A stretch of 6,376 bases of DNA from JABFRJ01 sp033812735 (GTDB taxonomy: Bacteria > Pseudomonadota > Alphaproteobacteria > Rhizobiales > Hyphomicrobiaceae), in NCBI GenBank assembly GCA_033812735.1, contig JAPXTA010000201.1:1-6376 (forward strand), given 5' to 3'. The first letter of the stretch is position 1. Every line of letters begins with the position of its first letter. Both the position numbers and the translations under genes were made by a program. The notes beneath the pieces are model-generated. The model was not told the DNA's origin. It ran no database searches and saw nothing but the letters and a program-made list of their open reading frames with translations. Positions 1 to 6,260 of this stretch are shown here, in pieces.

Positions 1-2
1 TC

Positions 3-890
3 ATCGTTCCATGGTGCGACAAGATCGCCAAGGAATCGAACAACAGGATGAAGTGTCAGATTTACCCAGCGATGCAGCTCGGTGGCACACCTGCACAGTT
101 ATTTGACCAGGCCAAGGATGGCGTAGCCGACATCATCTGGACGGTGCCGGGCTACCAGGCGGGGCGCTTCACGGTATCCGAAGCATTCGAGTTGCCGTTC
201 ATCGTGACGTCAACCGAAAAAGGCAGCCGGGCATTGTGGCATTACGCAACGAAGAATGCGATGCAGGAATTCAAGGGCGTGAAGCCGATCCTGTTCCATC
301 TGCACGACGGCAATTTGCTGCATACAGCCAGGAAACAAATCAAATCACTCGAAGACTTCAGGGGCGCCAAGGTGCGTGCGGCGACACGCCAGTCGACCAA
401 GATGCTCACAGCGCTCGGGGCGACACCAGTGCCAATGCCGCTGCCGCAGACCCCCGAATCACTGGCCAAAGGAGTGATTGATGGCGCGTTGATCCCATGG
501 GAAGTTTCGCCCGCGTTGAAGTTGGAGGAAATCGCACAGTTCCACACCGAACTGGATCCATCGTCGGGCCAGATCTCAAACTCGGTATTCATCTTTGCAA
601 TGAACCCGGCCAAGTATAACAGCCTGCCGCCCGACTTGAAAAAGGTTATCGACGCAAACAGCGGGCCCGAGGCGTCGGCTTGGGTAGGAAGGGTGTTCGC
701 CGAGTCCGGGCTGCCCGGACGCAAGATCGCCGCGGATCGCAAGAATATCTTCTACACAGTGCCGGCTGCGGAAGTTCAACGCTGGCAAGCGGCTTCTGAA
801 GGTGTCGTGGCCGAATGGGTGAAGGACGTGACTGCTAAAGGCTATGACGGGAAAAAACTGCTCGAAGAAGCTAAAGCCTTAATGAAATAA
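3..890 (+). CDS. TRAP transporter solute-binding protein, DctP type (5'-partial)
   Basis: This is the periplasmic solute-binding component of a TRAP transporter, which captures organic acids and delivers them to a DctQ/DctM membrane complex. The frame is open from the left edge: 15 codons (IVPWCDKIAKESNNR) precede the first Met at 48, so that Met is internal and the true start with its signal peptide lies outside, probably some 40 residues upstream. Family signatures are QIYPAMQLGGTPAQLFDQ, the segment GVADIIWTVPGYQAGRF followed by FELPF, FRGAKVRAATRQSTKML (the region carrying the Arg that normally binds the ligand carboxylate) and a Trp-containing ligand stretch GVIDGALIPWEVSPALK. It ends at TAA 888-890. 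No dctQ or dctM follows; the next gene is convergent, so membrane partners must lie to the left or elsewhere. The ligand is unknown; an aromatic acid used by the neighbouring oxygenase is a guess from context. Confidence 0.93.
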   Translation: MVPWCDKIAKESNNRMKCQIYPAMQLGGTPAQLFDQAKDGVADIIWTVPGYQAGRFTVSEAFELPFIVTSTEKGSRALWHYATKNAMQEFKGVKPILFHLHDGNLLHTARKQIKSLEDFRGAKVRAATRQSTKMLTALGATPVPMPLPQTPESLAKGVIDGALIPWEVSPALKLEEIAQFHTELDPSSGQISNSVFIFAMNPAKYNSLPPDLKKVIDANSGPEASAWVGRVFAESGLPGRKIAADRKNIFYTVPAAEVQRWQAASEGVVAEWVKDVTAKGYDGKKLLEEAKALMK

Positions 891-1035
891 ACAGAATGCC
901 GGTAGTCACGACACTCACGCGCGGCTGCCGGCGCAATCCCCGGCATCTCCAGCGAAACGGGACTGATGCAAGTCGCCGCCATCAATCGCGTGGTCTGACT
1001 CTGCCGGTGACGCAGGTCCTGTCCGAGATCCGCTT

Positions 1036-1833
1036 TCAAGCGTCTTTATACGGTTTATGGCCAAGGCTACGGGAAATCGATTCTGCTGTTCGCAAGGTGA
1101 GTGGCACAAGCGCTTCGATCTGCCCTTCTGTAATCCGTGCGGACGGTCCGACGACGGCAATTGCCGCAATAACCGTGCCGTTGAAGTCGAAGACCGGCGC
1201 CGCGATGCCCCGGATGTCGGCAATGAATTCTTCCCGTTCGATGCAGTAGCCGGCTTGTCGGATCTCGGCAAGCTGACTGCGAAGCACGGCCGGGTCGACG
1301 ATCGTATTTTCCGTGTATCGGGCTCGGGGCGCGCGCAGCGCTTCTTCGATCACTTCATTAGGCTGAAAGGCGAGCAGGACCTTTCCGTTTGCCGTGCAAT
1401 GCAGCGGCGCCCTTCCTCCTATGCGCGCCGCCACGCGCACCGGCTGGCTGCTCTCGATCTTTTCGAGGTAGAGCAGTTCGTTGCGATGGAGGATCGCCAA
1501 ATGGGTTGTTTCGTTTGTCTCATGGGAAAGCCGGGCCAGATGAGGTCTTGCCACATGGGACAGCTCGCTTTGGGCCAGTTTGGTGCCCGCAAGCACGATG
1601 ATGCCGTGACCAAGGGTATATTTCTTGGTGTCGGAAAGCTGCTCGACCAGGCTGTGTGCTTCAAGTGTCTTGAGCATATTGAAAACGGTCGCTTTGTTGA
1701 GGCCGAGCCTTGTCGCGAGCTCCGTGATCCCGAATGCCGGCGCCTCGGGGGTAAATTGCTCAAGAAGCGTCAATGCATTGTCAAGCGACTTCATGAGGGC
1801 GCCCTTTGCCTGGCCCTTGCTGTCCTGTTCCAT
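1036..1833 (-). CDS. IclR-family transcriptional regulator
   Basis: The 265-residue product has the normal length and two-domain build of IclR regulators. A winged helix-turn-helix lies at about residues 16-75, with FGITELATRLGLNKATVFNMLKT-type helices at 34-56. The effector-binding domain follows, with GGRAPLHCTANGKVLLAF-like residues at 139-156 and REEFIADIRGIAAPVFDFNG at 200-219. IclR proteins commonly control catabolism of aromatic compounds as activators or repressors responding to a small molecule. The start codon lies 30 bp after the reductase stop on the same strand, so it is probably the last cistron of the oxygenase operon and subject to the same control. No strong ribosome site is seen at the Met used; Met15, preceded by AAGGGCG, is an alternative start that would still keep the whole DNA-binding domain. 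The effector and mode of action are not visible in the sequence. Confidence 0.93.
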   Translation of the reverse strand: MEQDSKGQAKGALMKSLDNALTLLEQFTPEAPAFGITELATRLGLNKATVFNMLKTLEAHSLVEQLSDTKKYTLGHGIIVLAGTKLAQSELSHVARPHLARLSHETNETTHLAILHRNELLYLEKIESSQPVRVAARIGGRAPLHCTANGKVLLAFQPNEVIEEALRAPRARYTENTIVDPAVLRSQLAEIRQAGYCIEREEFIADIRGIAAPVFDFNGTVIAAIAVVGPSARITEGQIEALVPLTLRTAESISRSLGHKPYKDA

Positions 1834-1863
1834 ATGCTTGTCCCATCATCTGATCCGTGAGGA

Positions 1864-2874
1864 TTAAGCGAATTTGTCGAAGCGAATCTGGGATCGCTTA
1901 ACCCGTGACTTGAGCAGCAAACGTACCATGGCATCAATCATGGCGGGCGGCCCCCCCATATAGACCTGGCGCGCAGAAAGGTCTCCCGCACTGCGGGCGA
2001 CCACCTCATGTACATAGCCGCGTTCGCCTTTCCAATCCGCGAACTCGCCCGCTTCCGAAATGGCCCAGGTAACTCGCACCGCCCCTCCAGCCGCCTCAAT
2101 GAGCTCTTGGAGGGACGCGGTCGCGAAAATGTCGGCGGGCGTCCTTACTCCGATAAAAATATCCAGACGCTGCTTGCGAAGCAGGCCGCGGGATAGCGCA
2201 TCGCGCGCAATCGACAGGATAGGCGCGAGGCCGGTACCGCCGGCGACGCAGAGTATATCGCGCTGTGCGGTCGCATCGATGAATGCGTGACCCACCGGCA
2301 CCACCAGGCGCAAGGGGATGTCGCGCGCCCCGAGCAGAATTGGCGATGACACGCCACCCGGGACGCGGCGGATATAGAACTCGAGAGTGGAGGTCAGCGT
2401 ATTGCCGGTGTTTGCCATCGAGTAGGCGCGATATCCTGTGACGCCGGGCACTTCAAACAATGCGTATTGGCCGGCGAGGAAAGTAATCGGCTCGTCGAGT
2501 TGAACCATCACGCGTGCGATATCGCTCGTCTCAGTTTCCGCGCTTGCCCGGCCCTTCACGATGCGGACCGGGGGTAGACTCGCGTCCCGCGATTTACATA
2601 ACGCGTCCGGCAATCTACAGTCACTCTGTGGTAATGCCTGGCACAGGAGCACATGGCCCTCTTGGCGCTTTGTCTCGGGCAGCCCGGGCGCATCCGGCCA
2701 GCGGACGACGACAGCACCTTCAATGATCTGGGTACGGCATGAGCCACAAGTTCCTGTCGCGCATTCATACGGAAGCGCATAGCCTGCCCGCAGGCCTGAA
2801 ATCAGGAGCGGTTCGTCCGTTGCAGCGTCGAAGCCGTTGGCGGCGTCAAAATGGATTCGATGAGGCATGGTCAT
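1864..2874 (-). CDS. Ring-hydroxylating oxygenase reductase: [2Fe-2S] ferredoxin / FAD / NAD(P)
   Basis: The 336-residue flavoprotein transfers electrons from NAD(P)H to the Rieske ferredoxin of the oxygenase. Residues 1-95 are a plant-type ferredoxin with cluster ligands Cys38, Cys43, Cys46 and Cys78 (CATGTCGSC, then LLCQA). The FAD domain at about 100-200 has the flavin motif RAYSMAN at 149-155. The NAD domain at about 205-336 has GGTGLAP at 212-218 and YMGGPPAMID at 305-314, where many relatives have Cys-Gly in place of Gly-Gly. The order ferredoxin-FAD-NAD is that of naphthalene-dioxygenase-type reductases (NahAa/NagAa), which work with a separate ferredoxin; one is encoded 111 bp upstream. 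M3 is an alternative start six bases inside. The spacer to the ferredoxin gene holds a strong hairpin, which may set the ratio of the two products. The physiological cofactor, NADH or NADPH, is not decided here. Confidence 0.94.
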   Translation of the reverse strand: MTMPHRIHFDAANGFDAATDEPLLISGLRAGYALPYECATGTCGSCRTQIIEGAVVVRWPDAPGLPETKRQEGHVLLCQALPQSDCRLPDALCKSRDASLPPVRIVKGRASAETETSDIARVMVQLDEPITFLAGQYALFEVPGVTGYRAYSMANTGNTLTSTLEFYIRRVPGGVSSPILLGARDIPLRLVVPVGHAFIDATAQRDILCVAGGTGLAPILSIARDALSRGLLRKQRLDIFIGVRTPADIFATASLQELIEAAGGAVRVTWAISEAGEFADWKGERGYVHEVVARSAGDLSARQVYMGGPPAMIDAMVRLLLKSRVKRSQIRFDKFA

Positions 2875-2944
2875 TAGTCGAGAGTCCGGCAGTTGGTGAT
2901 GAGGATTCCACTAGTGCGGAAAGAAATGGGCGATATCCGCCTTT

Positions 2945-2986
2945 ATTGCCTGGTCTTGCTGGTTCTATCCGGCAAGACCAGGCAAT
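2945..2986 (-). repeat. Perfect 15-bp inverted repeat (hairpin) at the ferredoxin stop codon
   Basis: Arms 2945-2959 (ATTGCCTGGTCTTGC) and 2972-2986 (GCAAGACCAGGCAAT) are exact reverse complements separated by a 12-base loop. In the operon mRNA the hairpin begins within the TAA stop of the ferredoxin gene and lies about 70 bases before the reductase start. It is not followed by a run of U on the minus strand (the next bases are AAAGGCGG), so a simple intrinsic terminator is unlikely. A role in mRNA stability, RNase processing or partial read-through between ferredoxin and reductase is inferred. Confidence 0.85.
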
Positions 2987-3315
2987 TACTCGGCCGCTTC
3001 CGGGAGTTCGACGAACACCTCGTCGCCGATGACGCTCACAGGATACTGTTGCAGTTTTGCGTCCTCGGGTTCAATCCCGGCGCCCGTCTGTGCGTCGAAC
3101 TGCCAAAGATGTTCTGTACAAGTGATTACTTCACCATCAAAGGCGCCTTGGCAAAGCGGGATGTCCATATGTGGACACTTGTTCTGGAAGGCACGGATTG
3201 CTCCTTTGGTAGAGACCAAGAGCAGGCTGTTGTCAGTGCCCGGGACGGACATTTCGATCATCTCACCCTCCGGAATGTCGGTCCTGGCACATAGCTTGAT
3301 CGGTTGCGTATTCAT
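2986..3315 (-). CDS. Rieske-type [2Fe-2S] ferredoxin, T4moC-like
   Basis: The 109-residue soluble electron carrier links reductase and oxygenase. The Rieske cluster ligands are Cys47 and His49 (CPHMD) and Cys66 and His69 (CTEHLW), giving C-x-H-x16-C-x2-H, the expected pattern. The second half (HLWQFDAQTGAGIEPED, then YPVSVIGDEVFVE) matches, from memory, toluene-4-monooxygenase ferredoxin T4moC (HLWTF, GTGHGINPDD, YPVEV) better than the naphthalene-dioxygenase ferredoxins, which have CPLHQGRFD at this site. The gene starts 11 bp after the beta-subunit stop. Its weak ribosome site (GAG at 3323-3325) lies just beyond that stop codon, so translation may be coupled to the upstream gene. Length is normal and no residue is missing. 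The partner assignment to this oxygenase comes from operon position. Confidence 0.93.
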   Translation of the reverse strand: MNTQPIKLCARTDIPEGEMIEMSVPGTDNSLLLVSTKGAIRAFQNKCPHMDIPLCQGAFDGEVITCTEHLWQFDAQTGAGIEPEDAKLQQYPVSVIGDEVFVELPEAAE

Positions 3316-3326
3316 CAGTTATCTCG

Positions 3327-3800
3327 TTAAAGCGGCAAGGGGGTTGGCACTGTGAACATGCGCGTATGGAGCCGTACTGTCCGGCTGTCGATGAGCCAGG
3401 TGTCTCCGTTTTTCACGAGCCGATCCTCATAGTGGCCCACGGCGAACAGGTCGCTCTGTCCCTTCATGTCAGTACGGAACACTGAAAAGGTCGACCGCGC
3501 CAATGCCTCGCCTTTTTCGAGGCTGATTTGATCCACAGTGATCTGATGCGTCCGGTCGGCCAGGTCATGCACATGTTCCGCCGACTCCTTCAACAGGCGT
3601 AGAAGCTCGGCGCGTTTAACCGACATCCAAATCATTTCCTTGCCAATCTCGGGACTGTATGCGCGCAACACATAGCTCCCCGGTTCTGCAAAGGAAGCGA
3701 TGACGGCAGCAAAATCCTTAGTGTCAAGCAGCCGCCCCACGCGCGCAATCAGCTCGCGTATCGCTTCACGCTCGAAGAGTTGGCTTGCGACGTCAGACAT
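3327..3800 (-). CDS. Aromatic ring-hydroxylating oxygenase, beta (small) subunit
   Basis: The 157-residue protein belongs to the NTF2/SnoaL-fold small subunits of Rieske non-haem iron oxygenases, which hold the alpha subunits together in a mushroom-shaped alpha3beta3 assembly and carry no metal. Typical features are the N-terminal helices (REAIRELIARVGRLLDTKDF, 11-30), RTHQITVDQI at 83-92 and the C-terminal sheet motif GHYEDRLVKNGDTWLIDSRT at 122-141 followed by VRLHTR. Length is usual for the family (about 155-190). Its ATG overlaps the end of the alpha gene by eight bases (ATGTCTGA), and AAGGAG stands seven bases before it, so the two subunits should be made in step. Because the similarity of small subunits across the family is low, it does not help to identify the substrate. 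Confidence 0.92.
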   Translation of the reverse strand: MSDVASQLFEREAIRELIARVGRLLDTKDFAAVIASFAEPGSYVLRAYSPEIGKEMIWMSVKRAELLRLLKESAEHVHDLADRTHQITVDQISLEKGEALARSTFSVFRTDMKGQSDLFAVGHYEDRLVKNGDTWLIDSRTVRLHTRMFTVPTPLPL

Positions 3801-5046
3801 TGGTGATCTCCTTTATTGAATGAGAAACATCGGTATCCACATTACCGTGCCTGAACGGATCATTCGGCGCGCGTCCAAGGCACCGACCCCATTCCTGATA
3901 GAAGGCGCGGAGGTTGGCATCGTCCTGCGGTTTCAGCCCTTCTTCCCTGGCAAAGAGGCTGTATCGCGATCCACCCTGGACCATGGTCTCCCACTGCGTT
4001 TCGACGGCGGCGATATCCTCTGGGAGATTGCGACCGGCCGGTCCCCATACCTCATTGTGGTGCTGGATCCGCATTGCGCGGACGTCCGGTGTATCGGACT
4101 TGAGCCCTACGCCGCGCCATTCGACGAGGGTCTTGCCGGGTGCGAGTGGCGTCATTGTGTCTATACGCATCACGGTCGCGCGAATATTGAGCATCACGTC
4201 AGGAAACAGCAGCATGACGACCATGCCGTTCGGCTGCATTCCCGGCAATGCGCCCTCGCTCCGCTCCCCCAGCCCGTAACTGTCGTAGTGAATTACACCC
4301 TGCTGAATGATGTTGTGGGAATTCTGGTAAAGCAACCAATTGCGTTCGTGATAGCTCTTGTGTGCGACGGCGGTGCGCCGGTTCAGCACATGCAGGAATT
4401 CATGATAGAGCTCGGAGTTGTTGTCTACGAAGAGCTTCCAGTTCGTATTGATGATCGCGCGATGGTAATGGAATACCTCAAGCTCTTCCTGGCCAAGGTG
4501 GGTCTTCATATGGTCCGCCATACCACCCAAGAATTGCTCGAGTGGTGGCACGTCGTCCTTCAGGCAAACGAACACCATGCCGCAGAAGATTTCCGTTCGG
4601 ACAGAGCGCAGTCCAACGTCGTCTTTTTTCAGACTGCAGCCGTCATATCCCTTGCTTCGGGTGATGCTTGTGCACTTACCGTCGAGCGCAAACGTCCATA
4701 GATGATAAAGGCACTGCAGGCCCTTCTTCGCATTTCCACGCTCGTCGCGCACTAGGCGCGCGCCCCGGTGTGGGCAAACGTTAAAGAACGCCATAATCGA
4801 CCGGTCCTCGCTGCGCAGGATGACAACCGGTACCCCGGCGATTTCCTTCGCCCGGTAGTCGCCGGGTTCTGGCAGTTCCGATTCGTGACAGACAAGCCGC
4901 CACGTTGCAGCCAGGATTTTCTCTCGCTCTTCCTCGAAAATCACCGGATCCGTATAGATTCGGTTATCTACATAGTGCGTAGACGGAAGCTTAGGGGCAG
5001 TAGCCCAGGGACTGACATGATCCATTGCGTTCTCCACATGATCCAT
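3793..5046 (-). CDS. Aromatic ring-hydroxylating (Rieske) oxygenase, alpha (large) subunit
   Basis: This is the catalytic subunit of the oxygenase, which inserts oxygen into an aromatic ring. Its 417 residues contain an N-terminal Rieske domain with ligands Cys91-His93 (CPHRGARL) and Cys112-His115 (CLYHLWTF), and a C-terminal SRPBCC catalytic domain. The mononuclear iron site is read as His215 and His219 (NWKLFVDNNSELYHEFLH, 202-219) with Asp344 in LPEDIAAVE as the likely carboxylate; Glu212 occupies the place of the bridging Asp of naphthalene dioxygenase. The histidine spacing is H-x3-H, unlike the usual H-x4-H. The second Rieske motif has Leu-Trp after the His instead of the frequent Gly-Trp. 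The first 21 bases of the coding region and its ribosome site are duplicated in tandem, so M1 or M8 may start translation (417 or 410 residues). The beta, ferredoxin and reductase genes follow. Candidates such as benzoate-, salicylate- or anthranilate-type hydroxylases were considered, but the substrate cannot be named. Confidence 0.94.
   Translation of the reverse strand: MDHVENAMDHVSPWATAPKLPSTHYVDNRIYTDPVIFEEEREKILAATWRLVCHESELPEPGDYRAKEIAGVPVVILRSEDRSIMAFFNVCPHRGARLVRDERGNAKKGLQCLYHLWTFALDGKCTSITRSKGYDGCSLKKDDVGLRSVRTEIFCGMVFVCLKDDVPPLEQFLGGMADHMKTHLGQEELEVFHYHRAIINTNWKLFVDNNSELYHEFLHVLNRRTAVAHKSYHERNWLLYQNSHNIIQQGVIHYDSYGLGERSEGALPGMQPNGMVVMLLFPDVMLNIRATVMRIDTMTPLAPGKTLVEWRGVGLKSDTPDVRAMRIQHHNEVWGPAGRNLPEDIAAVETQWETMVQGGSRYSLFAREEGLKPQDDANLRAFYQEWGRCLGRAPNDPFRHGNVDTDVSHSIKEITNV
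3808..3813 (-). promoter_or_regulatory. Strong Shine-Dalgarno site of the beta subunit inside the alpha gene
   Basis: AAGGAG (complement of CTCCTT at 3808-3813) lies seven bases before the beta ATG at 3800-3798 and within the last codons of the alpha gene. It is the best ribosome site in the operon. It supports the chosen beta start and translational coupling of the two subunits. Confidence 0.8.
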
Positions 5047-5056
5047 TGCGTTCTCC
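5015..5056 (-). repeat. Perfect 21-bp tandem duplication of the alpha-subunit ribosome site and start codon
   Basis: Positions 5015-5035 and 5036-5056 are identical and adjacent. On the minus strand each copy reads GGAGAACGCA then ATGGATCATGT. Both copies therefore carry GGAG six bases before an ATG (start codons at 5046-5044 and 5025-5023). Being seven codons long, the duplication keeps the frame and gives the N-terminus MDHVENA-MDHVSPW. Confidence 0.95.
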
Positions 5057-5072
5057 GTTTAGGTATAATAAA

Positions 5073-5097
5073 CATCATTTATTTATAATAAATGATG
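5073..5097. promoter_or_regulatory. Operator-like palindrome upstream of the oxygenase operon
   Basis: CATCATTTAT (5073-5082) and ATAAATGATG (5088-5097) are a perfect 10-bp inverted repeat around a 5-base spacer (TTATA). The centre lies 39 bases before the first alpha-subunit start. The repeat covers the proposed -10 box and the expected transcription start, a place where a bound regulator would block RNA polymerase. IclR-type regulators bind palindromes of this general size, so the operon's own IclR protein is the first candidate, but no consensus was matched. As RNA it could also form an AU-rich hairpin in the 5' leader. Confidence 0.7.
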
Positions 5098-5120
5098 GCA
5101 TGTGTACCTCAAGCTGTCAA
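5092..5120 (-). promoter_or_regulatory. Putative sigma-70 promoter of the oxygenase operon
   Basis: On the minus strand a perfect -35 box TTGACA (5120-5115) is followed after 17 bases by CATCAT (5097-5092), four of six matches to TATAAT, preceded by TG in the extended -10 position (5100-5099). Transcription would start near 5085, about 40 bases before the first alpha ATG. An alternative -10-like TATTAT at 5070-5065 has no suitable -35. The -35 box lies only 12 bases outside the proposed IS end at 5133. The assignment rests on pattern only. Confidence 0.5.
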
Positions 5121-5132
5121 CCACCACACGAC

Positions 5133-5444
5133 GGTTGTGGTGCAAATAGCGGCATCGGTTAGAATCGGTCGATTTGACTGACATGGCCAAGCGCAAGACC
5201 ATCGAAGAGCTGTTCAAGGGCAGACACTTTGAGCGGGAGATCATCATTCTGTGTGTGCGCTGGTACTTGCGCTTCAAGCTTTCATCGCGCGATCTGGTGG
5301 AAATGATGGCCGAGCGCGGTTTGACTGTCGCGCATACAACCATCCTGCGTTGGGTGCAGCGCTTCGTTCCCGAGTTCGAGAAACGCTGGAACCGGTATGC
5401 CACTGCAGCCGGCTCCGCTTGGCGCGTCGACGAGACATATGTGA
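5133..5444 (+). mobile_element. IS6-family element, left part only (truncated)
   Basis: The left end is placed at 5133, where GGTTGTGGTGCAAATAG aligns base for base with the IS26 terminal repeat GGCACTGTTGCAAATAG (13 of 17, by memory), 50 bases before the transposase ATG. The element continues to about 5444, where it is interrupted inside the transposase gene by a second IS6-family element. The right portion and the right terminal repeat are not found in the window, including the 96 bases beyond the second element. It borders the oxygenase promoter region directly. The exact end base is uncertain by a few positions. Confidence 0.72.
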
Positions 5445-5446
5445 AG
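5183..5446 (+). pseudogene. IS6-family transposase, N-terminal fragment
   Basis: The 88 residues from ATG 5183 (a TTG at 5174 is an in-frame alternative) match the start of IS6-family DDE transposases: KRKTIEELFKGRHFEREIII, then VRWYLRFKLSSRDLVEMM and a helix-turn-helix region (AERGLTVAHTTILRWVQRF, 44-62), ending in WRVDETYVK with the first catalytic Asp at 83. Similarity stops there, at the terminal repeat of the next element. The frame then runs through unrelated sequence (GLVNLTPYWRSESW) to TGA 5489-5491. The second Asp and the Glu of the catalytic triad are lost, so the product cannot transpose DNA. The N-terminal DNA-binding part could in principle still bind terminal repeats if made; this is speculative. 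Confidence 0.85.
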
Positions 5447-5464
5447 GGCCTTGTCAACTTAACG
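5445..5464 (+). repeat. Left terminal inverted repeat of the complete IS6-family element
   Basis: AGGGCCTTGTCAACTTAACG matches the reverse complement of the right end (GGGGCATTGTCACGGTAACG) at 15 of 20 positions, with the TTGTCA core and TAACG identical. It lies 35 bases from the transposase stop codon, as expected for the family. The outermost base could be 5445 or 5446. Confidence 0.75.
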
Positions 5465-5499
5465 CCGTATTGGCGAAGTGAGAGCTGGTGAAATGGTGC

Positions 5500-6237
5500 T
5501 CAGACTGCGGTAGACGGATTTTGGGTAACGCCAGTGACGAGATGCCAGATAGCGAAGCGTCTGGCGAGTTGATTACGATAGCGCACAGCGCCGAGTTGGT
5601 GGCGCTTGATGGCGAAATGCTGTCGGATCGGTCCGAAGCTGGACAGGAATGTTTGCGTTCGTCCTGGCGAGCGAAAGCCTTTCATGCGCCGTTCGCGTTC
5701 GCGTGTTGGCTGATGACTATTCTCGGCCCGGTTGTTGACCCGGGCTGCAGCTTTGACGAACACATGCTTGACGTCAGCCAGTTCGGGAATCTCGACTTTC
5801 GCCGCCGGATAGCTGCGTAGCTGGTCGGTGACGATCTTACGCGGGCCATTTGGATATTGGGCCAGCAGACGCTGGAAGAAGCGCTTGGCTGCCGCCTTGT
5901 CGCGGCGTTTCTGCAGCAGGATATCGAGCTCAGCACCATGCTGGTCGATGGCGCGCCACAGCAGATAAGGCTCACCGCCGACATTGACGAAGACCTCGTC
6001 GAGATGCCACGTTGCGCCGGGAGCAGGCCTGGCCTGCTTTACCCGATGGGTAAAGTGCGCGCCGAACTTGTCACACCACCGCCGGATCGTTTCGTAGCTG
6101 ACGACCACGCCGCGCTCGAAGAGCAGCTCTTCGATATCCCTCAAGCTCAACTGAAATCGGAAATACCAGCGCACCGCGCGACTGATGACGGCGTCTGGAA
6201 AACGATGGCGGTGGTAAAGGGGCTTGGATGTCTGCAT
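5500..6237 (-). CDS. IS6-family DDE transposase (full length)
   Basis: The 245-residue enzyme carries out cut-and-join chemistry at IS ends; IS6 members move by replicative cointegrate formation and by targeting existing copies. A helix-turn-helix region lies at about 31-57 (SLRDIEELLFERGVVVSYET, then IRRWCDK). The DDE triad is Asp80 (WHLDEVFV), Asp138 (IVTDQLRSY) and Glu172 (NNRAENSHQ), followed by the family motif RERERRMKGFRSPGRTQTFL at 179-198. Length agrees with the family (about 230-245), with no frameshift or stop. It is divergent from the truncated transposase next to it (for example VSYETIRRW against VAHTTILRW), so the two come from different IS6 subgroups. The gene should be functional if the ends are intact. 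The start at 6237 lies 43 bases inside the right end. Confidence 0.95.
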   Translation of the reverse strand: MQTSKPLYHRHRFPDAVISRAVRWYFRFQLSLRDIEELLFERGVVVSYETIRRWCDKFGAHFTHRVKQARPAPGATWHLDEVFVNVGGEPYLLWRAIDQHGAELDILLQKRRDKAAAKRFFQRLLAQYPNGPRKIVTDQLRSYPAAKVEIPELADVKHVFVKAAARVNNRAENSHQPTRERERRMKGFRSPGRTQTFLSSFGPIRQHFAIKRHQLGAVRYRNQLARRFAIWHLVTGVTQNPSTAV

Positions 6238-6260
6238 CGATCGACTTTACCAGCTTCAAT

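Noticed and set aside
242..742. Minus-strand open frame of 166 codons inside the TRAP binding-protein gene
   Set aside because: Shadow of the plus-strand gene, which has convincing DctP signatures; no ribosome site or domain supports it.
926..945. Possible terminator between the convergent TRAP and IclR genes (TGCCGG / CCGGCA stem)
   Set aside because: Only six base pairs with an eight-base loop and no T-run on either strand; chance occurrence in GC-rich sequence is likely.
1057..1860. Long plus-strand open frame (267 codons) opposite the IclR gene
   Set aside because: The minus-strand frame encodes a full IclR protein. The antisense product is Cys/Arg-rich without recognisable domains.
3820..4701. 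Long plus-strand open frame (293 codons) opposite the alpha subunit
   Set aside because: It is antisense to a gene with clear Rieske and iron-site motifs, shows no family motif of its own and is rich in residues expected from mirrored codons.
5122..5142. 7-bp inverted repeat CACCACA / TGTGGTG across the IS left end
   Set aside because: Short, and it spans a junction between host and IS DNA, so it is probably accidental.
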